From Fidelibacterota bacterium (GTDB taxonomy: Bacteria > Fidelibacterota > UBA2242), in the NCBI GenBank assembly GCA_003527965.1, contig DPVY01000088.1, positions 1 to 6,106 on the forward strand: 6,106 nt of DNA. Direction: 5' to 3'. Every line of letters starts with the position of its first letter. The stretch's first letter is position 1. Shown here one piece after another: positions 1 through 5,114 of this stretch. Below the pieces are notes generated by a model, which saw nothing but the letters and a program-made list of their open reading frames with translations, was not told the DNA's origin and did no database searches. Made by a program: the position numbers and the translations under genes.

Positions 1-114
1 GCAAACCCCTGCCGGGGTTAATGCTGAGATTATTTAAGCTGATGCCAATACGCCTGCGAACGGGCAAAGATGAACTCAGAGTGACAGTAGAGAGTAAATA
101 TTTACATTAAAAAC

Positions 115-120
115 AGAGGA
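115..120 (+). promoter_or_regulatory. Ribosome-binding site that sets the proA start
   Basis: AGAGGA lies 9 bases before the ATG at 130 but only 3 bases before the in-frame TTG at 124. The spacing favours the ATG, so the first two residues of the longest reading frame are probably not translated. Confidence 0.7.
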
Positions 121-129
121 TATTTGAAT

Positions 130-1431
130 ATGAGTATTAGAGACATTGCCGTATTGGCACGTAAAGCGTCGTTAAAGCTAGCCGGCATCTCCGGCGAAGT
201 AAAAAACAAAGCATTACGGGCTATTAATGAGGCATTAATAGACAATCAAAATGCAATTATTACGGCAAATAAAAAAGACCTTAAAAAAGCTAAAGAGCAA
301 AATATTGGTAAGCCCCTATTAAAACGTCTGAAATTTGATGGGTTAAAGATCCGCACCGTTTGTGATGGAATTGATAGTCTGATTGAATTGCCCGATCCTT
401 TGGGTAAAACATTGCATGCTTTGGAGTTAGACAGTGGATTGGAGCTATATAAGGTTAGTTGTCCGATCGGCGTAATAGGTGTTATTTTCGAATCTCGTCC
501 CGATGCATTGGTCCAGATTTCAACACTATGTTTGAAAAGTGGTAATGCGGTACTGCTTAAAGGGGGCCGCGAAGCGTTGGAGACAAACCGGGTTCTTGCT
601 CAGATCATTAGCGAATCCAGTGAACAGGCCGGTCTGCCCAAAGGGTGGCTTGGACTGCTGGAGACCCGCTCCGACGTTGCGGAAATATTGGATTTGGATA
701 ATTATATTGACTTGATTATTCCCCGCGGCAGCAACCGGTTCGTAAAATATATCATGAATAATACAACAATTCCCGTTCTTGGGCACTCTTCCGGAATTTG
801 CCACGTATATGTAGACAGCGCGGCAGACCTGGAAATTGCCGTTAAAATTGCGGTAGATTCAAAATGTCAATATGTAGCCGCTTGCAACGCCATGGAAACC
901 CTGCTGGTTCACAAAGACGTCGCAAACGAATTTCTCCCGAAACTGATAAAGTCTCTTAAACAATGGGATGTAGAAGTCCGCGGTTGTAAAAGAACACAGA
1001 CCATAATTGATTGCAGCCCTGCCACAGAAGCTGACTGGAAGACGGAATACCTGGATTATATTCTTTCCATAGGCATTGTAGACAGCGTTGATGAAGCTAT
1101 TGCTCATATAAACAGATATGGTTCCGGTCATACCGATAGTATTGTTACCAATAATAAATCAACAGCGGAAAAATTTATGAATTTAGTGGATTCCGCCGAT
1201 GTATTTTTAAATTGCAGCACTCGATTTAGCGACGGATATCGTTATGGTCTTGGCGCAGAAGTCGGGATTAGTACGAATAAAATCCATGCCCGCGGTCCTG
1301 TCGGCATGGAAGGATTGCTTAGTTACAAATGGAAAATGCTTGGAAGCGGTCAAATTGTCAGCGATTATTCCGGATCAAACGGAAAAAAGTTTACGCATAA
1401 AACACTTAACAGGAATTTTTATTTAAAATGA
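130..1431 (+). CDS. proA: Glutamate-5-semialdehyde dehydrogenase (gamma-glutamyl phosphate reductase)
   Basis: This cytosolic enzyme performs the second step of proline synthesis, the NADPH-dependent reduction of glutamyl 5-phosphate to glutamate 5-semialdehyde. The protein has 433 residues from the ATG at 130, slightly longer than the usual 415-420. Family signatures are clear along its length: GVIFESRPDA (117-126), KGGREA (144-149), PRGSNRFV (198-205), the expected catalytic cysteine at about residue 252 in AACNAMETLL, and the C-terminal block NCSTRFSDG...GLGAEVGIST...HARGPVGMEGL (361-396). These show an aldehyde dehydrogenase-fold reductase with cofactor and catalytic domains intact. The family HADGICHVY segment reads HSSGICHVY here, a mild variant. 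The stop codon overlaps the proB start in ATGA, so the two are probably translationally coupled. The order proA-proB is the reverse of the common proBA. A TTG at 124 is a less likely start because it sits too close to the ribosome-binding site. Confidence 0.97.
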   Translation: MSIRDIAVLARKASLKLAGISGEVKNKALRAINEALIDNQNAIITANKKDLKKAKEQNIGKPLLKRLKFDGLKIRTVCDGIDSLIELPDPLGKTLHALELDSGLELYKVSCPIGVIGVIFESRPDALVQISTLCLKSGNAVLLKGGREALETNRVLAQIISESSEQAGLPKGWLGLLETRSDVAEILDLDNYIDLIIPRGSNRFVKYIMNNTTIPVLGHSSGICHVYVDSAADLEIAVKIAVDSKCQYVAACNAMETLLVHKDVANEFLPKLIKSLKQWDVEVRGCKRTQTIIDCSPATEADWKTEYLDYILSIGIVDSVDEAIAHINRYGSGHTDSIVTNNKSTAEKFMNLVDSADVFLNCSTRFSDGYRYGLGAEVGISTNKIHARGPVGMEGLLSYKWKMLGSGQIVSDYSGSNGKKFTHKTLNRNFYLK

Positions 1432-2528
1432 GAGATTTCAACCAGGCCGGAAGAATTGTTATCAAGGTCGGCACAGCCATTCTGACCAAAAATGATTCCG
1501 TAGACACAGAATATATCCAAAGTTTAGCTTGCCAGATTGCCGAATTAATAAAAGAAAAGCGTAGCGTTGCTCTCGTTACCAGCGGCGCAATCGGAATGGG
1601 CGCCGGCGCCTTGAATTTGAAGGGACCAATTAAAGATTTAAAAATGCGTCAGGCCTGTGCGGCAATCGGGATGCCGCTTTTGATGAATGAATATTACAAG
1701 GCATTTTTTAAACATGGTATAATAGTAGCGCAGGTCCTTTTAACTGCAGAAGTTTTGAATGAACGCAGGAGTTATCTCAATTTGCGAAATTCTATGGAGA
1801 AATTATTAAAACTGGGTGTAATGCCGATTCTGAATGAAAATGATTGTGTTTCCACGAAAGAGATTGGCACGGCTTTCGGAGATAATGATAAACTTAGTGC
1901 CCTGGTAGCAAGTAAACTTGATGCGGATTTATTGATTGTGCTCACGGATATCGACGGGTTGTATGATAAAAATCCTCGTAAATACAACAATGCAAAGCCA
2001 GTCAAAATTATAACTGAAATTACTCCGGATATTGAAAATATGGCAGATGAGTATGGCAGTACCCATTCGACCGGTGGAATGAAAACAAAAATCCAGGCTG
2101 CCAAGATAGCCGCCAATGCCGGCTATAAAATAGTGTTGGCTAATGGACGCGAACAAAATATCATCAGACGTATTATTGCAGGAGAAGACCTCGGAACATT
2201 GTTTTTGCCAAAAAGGAAACTGACGAATCGGCAAAGATGGATTCTTAACAGCAAAGCTGAGGGCACAATTAAAATTGACGAGGGGGCAATGTCGGCAATC
2301 CGACAAAAGAAAAGTTTGTTGCCCAGCGGAATAGTTCAAATAAAAAAGCAATTTAATCCCGGGTCGGTAGTTATTATAAACGATAAAGCTAAGGCTGTAA
2401 CCAGTCTCGGAAGCGCTGAATTGGAACGTCTTGCGGGACATCATAGCAGTGAAATAAGGAAGACTCTCGGAATGAATCGAAAAGACGTGGTAGCAAATCC
2501 CGAAGATATTGTTTTTTTTGAGGACTAA
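1428..2528 (+). CDS. proB: Glutamate 5-kinase with C-terminal PUA domain
   Basis: This enzyme catalyses the first and normally proline-inhibited step of proline synthesis, ATP-dependent phosphorylation of glutamate to glutamyl 5-phosphate, which is handed to ProA. At 366 residues it matches the two-domain form (about 367 in E. coli). The amino-acid kinase domain covers roughly residues 8-255: IKVGTAIL (12-19) at the nucleotide site, VTSGAIGMG (50-58), NEND (136-139) and FGDND (150-154) for glutamate binding, LTDIDGLYDKNP (172-183), and STGGMKTK (214-221), where the family usually has GTGGMxTK. The PUA domain covers about 273-352. PUA is a fold best known for RNA binding, but its role in this enzyme is not settled. 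The ATG overlaps the proA stop by four bases. The nearest AGGA (1411-1414) is rather far upstream (13 bases), so coupling to proA translation is likely. No hairpin-plus-T-tract follows the stop closely. Confidence 0.97.
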   Translation: MRDFNQAGRIVIKVGTAILTKNDSVDTEYIQSLACQIAELIKEKRSVALVTSGAIGMGAGALNLKGPIKDLKMRQACAAIGMPLLMNEYYKAFFKHGIIVAQVLLTAEVLNERRSYLNLRNSMEKLLKLGVMPILNENDCVSTKEIGTAFGDNDKLSALVASKLDADLLIVLTDIDGLYDKNPRKYNNAKPVKIITEITPDIENMADEYGSTHSTGGMKTKIQAAKIAANAGYKIVLANGREQNIIRRIIAGEDLGTLFLPKRKLTNRQRWILNSKAEGTIKIDEGAMSAIRQKKSLLPSGIVQIKKQFNPGSVVIINDKAKAVTSLGSAELERLAGHHSSEIRKTLGMNRKDVVANPEDIVFFED

Positions 2529-2600
2529 TAAATTGTTTTTTCTCTGCTTATCCAAATATAGCTCATACCTGATTTTGGAAAAGCTTGCATCTTTTCAATA

Positions 2601-2629
2601 TTGATATTATTTTCCGTCGTTGTTTTAAT
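2601..2629 (+). promoter_or_regulatory. Candidate sigma70-type promoter for the dap-lysC operon
   Basis: TTGATA (2601-2606) and TTTAAT (2624-2629) each match the -35 and -10 consensus at five of six positions and are separated by exactly 17 bases. Transcription would start near 2636, leaving about 58 bases before the lysine-rich leader frame and about 240 before dapA. The region is AT-rich, so chance matches are expected. The position, in the only long gap of the window and upstream of a leader-like structure, raises its credibility. Bases 2529-2600 show nothing else I can support. Confidence 0.4.
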
Positions 2630-2693
2630 ATCAAGAAATTGTTTTCTGAAGGAAATAGAAATTAAACCCAAAAATTCCAGGAATAAGAATAAA

Positions 2694-2768
2694 GTGATAT
2701 TTCAATTGTCTGTTTGTGCTAAAAAAGTTGCTAAAGTTGCTAAAATAAAAAAGGCTTTCGCTATGTAG
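2694..2768 (+). CDS. Lysine-rich leader peptide, probable attenuator sensor for the dap-lysC operon
   Basis: The 24-residue frame begins with GTG at 2694 and ends with TAG at 2766-2768. An AGGA (2679-2682) lies 11 bases before the GTG, slightly long spacing. Residues 9-23 read AKKVAKVAKIKKAFA, giving lysine at positions 10, 11, 14, 17, 19 and 20: six lysine codons in eleven (five AAA, one AAG). The stop codon overlaps the 5' arm of a possible antiterminator, and a strong terminator follows within 30 bases. The genes downstream are for lysine synthesis. By analogy with trp, his and thr leaders, ribosome stalling at lysine codons when charged lysyl-tRNA is scarce would allow read-through. Starts are uncertain. 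The frame is open back to 2562 with no ATG before 2763; TTG at 2706 and a rare ATT at 2661 (with AAGGA 7 bases upstream) are alternatives. Chance lysine codons in A-rich DNA remain possible. Function is inferred from layout only. Confidence 0.55.
   Translation: MIFQLSVCAKKVAKVAKIKKAFAM
2727..2744 (+). repeat. Perfect 9-base tandem duplication inside the leader frame
   Basis: GTTGCTAAA occurs twice head to tail, in frame, each copy encoding Val-Ala-Lys. A related GTGCTAAA precedes it at 2716-2723. The duplication adds lysine codons to the leader peptide without shifting the frame. Confidence 0.85.
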
Positions 2769-2801
2769 CCCTCATTTTATATATTTTTTTATAAGGGGGC
2801 T
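2767..2801 (+). promoter_or_regulatory. Candidate antiterminator hairpin competing with the terminator
   Basis: AGCCCTC (2767-2773) can pair with GGGGGCT (2795-2801), including one G-U wobble. The helix extends after a three-base bulge (2774-2776) by TTATA (2777-2781) with TATAA (2790-2794), giving about 12 base pairs around an 8-base loop. Its 3' arm is also the 5' arm of the terminator at 2793-2825, so only one can form. A ribosome waiting at the leader stop codon (2766-2768) would cover 2767-2773 and block this structure. A ribosome stalled at the lysine codon 2751-2753 would leave it just free. A weak 4-pair helix, GGCT (2753-2756) with AGCC (2767-2770), could act as the 1:2 hairpin. Confidence 0.5.
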
Positions 2802-2825
2802 GGTATCAGGCCCCTTTTTTATTTT
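2793..2825 (+). terminator. Intrinsic terminator upstream of dapA, probable attenuator
   Basis: AAGGGG (2793-2798) pairs with CCCCTT (2811-2816), and CTG (2800-2802) pairs with CAG (2807-2809) around a GTAT loop, leaving one G-G mismatch. A register shifted by one base also forms a strong stem. The stem runs straight into TTTTTT A TTTT (2815-2825), which is a classic rho-independent terminator on the + strand. The reverse strand lacks a T-run after the stem. It lies about 265 bases beyond the proB stop and only about 50 bases before dapA, a better position for a conditional leader terminator than for the end of proAB, though it may also stop read-through from proAB. Confidence 0.85.
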
Positions 2826-2865
2826 AAAAGCGAATCGGAATGAAAAACCTATTATTTGAAAAAAA

Positions 2866-2873
2866 GAGAGGTG
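2866..2873 (+). promoter_or_regulatory. Ribosome-binding site that sets the dapA start
   Basis: GAGAGGTG includes six bases (GAGGTG) fully complementary to the 16S anti-Shine-Dalgarno sequence, with GAGG ending 5 bases before the ATG at 2877. The longer in-frame TTG start at 2856 would place this site inside the gene and has no good site of its own. Confidence 0.8.
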
Positions 2874-2876
2874 TTT

Positions 2877-3755
2877 ATGTTTAAAGGATTGGGAACGGCG
2901 TTAATAACGCCCTTTATGGAGGATTTGAATGTTGATTACGAGGCTCTCCGTAAAATAGTTGGATCCCAGTTGTCGGCGTCTGTGGATAGCCTGATCGTGC
3001 TTGGTACAACCGGGGAAGCGCCTGCCATAGATAAAGCAGAGAGCCAAAAGATACTATCAACCGTAATTGAAGAAACCCATGGGAAAATACCGGTTATTGC
3101 CGGAACGGGAAGCAACAATGTCGATCACGTCATTGAAAACAACAAAACAGCCGAAAAATGCGGCGCTTCCGGCTTGCTGATTGTGACCCCCTATTACAAT
3201 AAGGGAACCCAAGATTCACTGTTTCAATTCTTTAAATTTATTGCAGACCAAACGGATTTGCCAATCATTCTCTACAATGTGCCTTCCCGAACCGGAATTA
3301 ATTTGCTGCCGGAAACCGTAATCCGTCTTTTCCAGGCGTGTGACAATATTATTGGTATCAAAGAAGCCGGCGGCGATATTTCACAGATAGCGCGATTGAT
3401 AGCAAACCGTCCGGAAGGGTTAAAAGTCTATTCCGGAAATGATGATCAGACTCTGCCCGTAATGGCGCTTGGCGGTGAGGGCGTGATTTCCGTTATTTCA
3501 AACATTGCCCCTGATCAGATGCGGCAGCTTACCGATGCAATGCTTGCAAGAGATCTTATTGGAGCCAGAAAAATGCACAATCGTTTATTAAAGTTGATGA
3601 ATGATCTTTTTTTAGAGGTAAATCCTATTCCGGTAAAATATGCCGCCGCGCTCATGGGTTTATGCCGGAACACTCTCCGTCTGCCGTTGGCGCCGATTTC
3701 AAGCGAAAATGGAAAGAAATTGCAACTTACAATGCGAAATTTGGAGATAATATGA
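2877..3755 (+). CDS. dapA: 4-hydroxy-tetrahydrodipicolinate synthase
   Basis: DapA condenses pyruvate with aspartate 4-semialdehyde, the committed step of the diaminopimelate/lysine pathway, in the cytosol. From the ATG at 2877 the protein has 292 residues, the same as E. coli DapA, and its first 80 residues align with the E. coli enzyme (from memory) without gaps. The TIM-barrel signatures are present: GTTGE (43-47), TPYYNK (104-109) with Tyr107, LYNVPSRTG (132-140) with Tyr133 and Arg138, the Schiff-base lysine at 162 in GIKEAGGD, SGNDD (187-191), GGEGVISV (199-206) and NPIPVK (249-254). Catalysis should be intact. At the E. coli lysine-inhibition site, Asn80 and Tyr106 are kept, but positions 53, 56 and 84 are Lys, Ser and His instead of His, His and Glu, so inhibition by lysine may be weak or absent (inference). 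It is first in the operon, behind the attenuator-like leader, and its stop overlaps dapB by ATGA. Confidence 0.97.
   Translation: MFKGLGTALITPFMEDLNVDYEALRKIVGSQLSASVDSLIVLGTTGEAPAIDKAESQKILSTVIEETHGKIPVIAGTGSNNVDHVIENNKTAEKCGASGLLIVTPYYNKGTQDSLFQFFKFIADQTDLPIILYNVPSRTGINLLPETVIRLFQACDNIIGIKEAGGDISQIARLIANRPEGLKVYSGNDDQTLPVMALGGEGVISVISNIAPDQMRQLTDAMLARDLIGARKMHNRLLKLMNDLFLEVNPIPVKYAAALMGLCRNTLRLPLAPISSENGKKLQLTMRNLEII
3743..3746 (+). promoter_or_regulatory. Ribosome-binding site for dapB within the end of dapA
   Basis: GGAG ends 5 bases before the ATG at 3752. It supports that start over the upstream in-frame ATG at 3662, which would lie well inside dapA and add 30 residues with no resemblance to the DapB N-terminus. 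Confidence 0.75.
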
Positions 3756-4396
3756 AGTACGGACTAATTGGCATGAATGGCAGAATGGGGCGGGAAATAA
3801 GAACATTATTCACGGAAGCAAAGCATGAAATGGTGTTAGGTCTGGACAAAGGTGAAGAGTTTATACTTGAAAAACCGGAAGTCTTGATCGATTTTTCTCT
3901 GCCCGGCGGTTTGGAAAAAACATGTTCAATAATCGCAAAATATCATTGCCCTTTGGTGACCGGCGTTACAGGGTATAATGACGATCGATTGTCTCAAATT
4001 AAACTCCTGTCAAAAAAAACAGGCGTTGTCCAGGCTTATAATTTTTCCACAGGGATACAGCTGCTCTTGAAAATTACGGAACTACTAAAAAACCACCTTC
4101 CGGATTGGGATGTGGAAATAACGGAAACCCATCACCGGTTCAAAAAAGATAAACCTTCCGGCACTGCCAAAATGCTGGGTGGTTTATTTAATAATGAAGC
4201 GCCTGTTCATTCATTACGGCTGGGCAATGTCGTCGGCGACCATACCGTTCATTTTGGCGGATTGGGTGAGGTTTTATCAATTTCTCACAAAGCCCTCTCC
4301 CGCAGGACTTTTGCAGAAGGTGTCTTAAAATCCGCAGAATTTATATTGACAAAAAGTAATGGATATTATTCTTTCAGTGAGGTATTGTTTAAATAA
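3752..4396 (+). CDS. dapB: 4-hydroxy-tetrahydrodipicolinate reductase, short form
   Basis: DapB reduces the DapA product to tetrahydrodipicolinate using NADH or NADPH. The start at 3752 puts the nucleotide-binding loop GMNGRMG at residues 7-13, where the family has it. Later signatures are GVTG (71-74), NFSTG (97-101) and the catalytic stretch ETHHRFKKDKPSGTA (125-139), in which His127 and Lys131 correspond to E. coli His159 and Lys163. The C-terminal RLGNVVGDHTVHFGGLGE...HKALSRRTFAEG block (156-190) completes the fold. At 214 residues it is shorter than the usual 240-270. Most of the missing length falls between the cofactor loop and GVTG, while all active-site motifs remain, so it looks like a compact natural form rather than a truncation. 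Asp32 after the second strand is compatible with NADH use (inference). It overlaps dapA by four bases and lies 18 bases before dapH. Confidence 0.95.
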   Translation: MKYGLIGMNGRMGREIRTLFTEAKHEMVLGLDKGEEFILEKPEVLIDFSLPGGLEKTCSIIAKYHCPLVTGVTGYNDDRLSQIKLLSKKTGVVQAYNFSTGIQLLLKITELLKNHLPDWDVEITETHHRFKKDKPSGTAKMLGGLFNNEAPVHSLRLGNVVGDHTVHFGGLGEVLSISHKALSRRTFAEGVLKSAEFILTKSNGYYSFSEVLFK

Positions 4397-4414
4397 AAAT
4401 TAGGGGAATTTATT

Positions 4415-5113
4415 ATGGATTCTTGTGAAATTATCAAATATATATCTGATTCAAAAAAGAAGACTCCGGTAAAGGTATATTTAAAAGGAGATCTAAAGCC
4501 TTTAGGGTTGGAAAAGATGGATTTCTTTGGTGACAGCAATAGCGGAGTGCTTTTTTGTGAATGGCAGGATTTTCAAAATATTCTCAAAAAACAAAAAGAG
4601 CAGATTAGCCGTTACATAGTCGAAAATGAGAGCAGAAACTCCGCAGTACCGCTTCTTGATCTGACTAATATAGATGCCCGAATTGAACCCGGTGCTTTGA
4701 TCAGAGACAAAGTATCCATCGGAAAGAATTGTATTATTATGATGGGAGCGGTAATTAATATTGGTGCGGTTATTGGTGAAAACACAATGATCGACATGAA
4801 CACCGTTATTGGAGGACGAGCGGTAATCGGAAAAAACTGCCACATTGGCGCCGGAGCAGTTGTTGCCGGAGTTATCGAACCCCCCAGCGCCGATCCGGTT
4901 ATCATCGAAGATAATGTGCTTATTGGAGCAAATGCCGTCATTTTAGAGGGTGTAAAAGTCGGGCATGGCGCTGTAGTAGCCGCGGGCTCAATTGTTACCC
5001 GAGATGTAGCGCCAGATAAAGTCGTTGCGGGCATGCCTGCAAAAGTTATTAAAAACGTAGACGAAAAAACCAGAGATAAAACCCAATTGATGGAAGAATT
5101 GAGGAAATTATAG
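4415..5113 (+). CDS. dapH: Tetrahydrodipicolinate N-acetyltransferase
   Basis: DapH transfers acetyl from acetyl-CoA to tetrahydrodipicolinate, directing it to the acetylated branch of diaminopimelate synthesis. The protein has 232 residues, close to the B. subtilis enzyme (about 236). A short N-terminal alpha/beta domain (1-85) precedes a left-handed beta-helix of hexapeptide repeats (about 88-195). Hallmarks are ARIEPGALIRD (88-98), IMMGAVINIGAVIGE (108-122), TMIDMN (124-129), GKNCHIGAGAVVAGVIEPPS (139-158) and IGANAVILEGVKVG (170-183), ending in VVAGMPAKVI (203-212). The IEPPS segment and the IMMGA/MIDMN pattern separate DapH from the succinyl-specific DapD and from generic hexapeptide acetyltransferases. 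AGGGGA (4402-4407) lies 7 bases before the ATG. lysC begins one base after its stop. The N-acetyl aminotransferase and deacetylase that must follow in the pathway are not in this window. Confidence 0.93.
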   Translation: MDSCEIIKYISDSKKKTPVKVYLKGDLKPLGLEKMDFFGDSNSGVLFCEWQDFQNILKKQKEQISRYIVENESRNSAVPLLDLTNIDARIEPGALIRDKVSIGKNCIIMMGAVINIGAVIGENTMIDMNTVIGGRAVIGKNCHIGAGAVVAGVIEPPSADPVIIEDNVLIGANAVILEGVKVGHGAVVAAGSIVTRDVAPDKVVAGMPAKVIKNVDEKTRDKTQLMEELRKL

Positions 5114-5114
5114 A

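Noticed and set aside
4..19. AACCCC/GGGGTT hairpin with a four-base loop, possible terminator of an upstream gene
   Set aside because: No T-tract follows on either strand and the element sits at the window edge. It is only a short inverted repeat.
81..108. GTGACA ... TACATT as a proA promoter
   Set aside because: The -10 match is only four of six, the spacer is 16, and transcription would start at about the ribosome-binding site. proA may be transcribed from further upstream.
3..110. Stop-terminated open frame at the left edge that could be the end of an upstream gene
   Set aside because: It gives 35 residues with no recognisable family motif, and a frame this short is expected by chance. 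The other two forward frames also end early (stops at 19-21 and 34-36), so I cannot choose among them.
1929..2555. 208-codon reverse-strand open frame antisense to proB
   Set aside because: It is the shadow of a clear proB gene, with no family motifs and no promoter or ribosome-binding site on that strand. The same applies to the reverse-strand frames inside proA, dapA and dapH.
2529..2876. Lysine riboswitch (L-box) or T-box in front of dapA
   Set aside because: The AGAGGTG near 2867 resembles an L-box word but is the dapA ribosome-binding site, at the very end of the leader with no room for the five-helix core. No T-box GGGTGGNACC-type motif is present.
2840..2884. 14-codon frame starting ATG AAA AAC that overlaps the dapA start
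   Set aside because: It has no ribosome-binding site and ordinary composition. It lies after the terminator, so it does not fit a leader role.
3662..3751. N-terminal extension of DapB from the upstream ATG
   Set aside because: It would overlap dapA by about 94 bases and move the nucleotide-binding loop 30 residues in. The ATG at 3752 has its own ribosome-binding site and the right family start.
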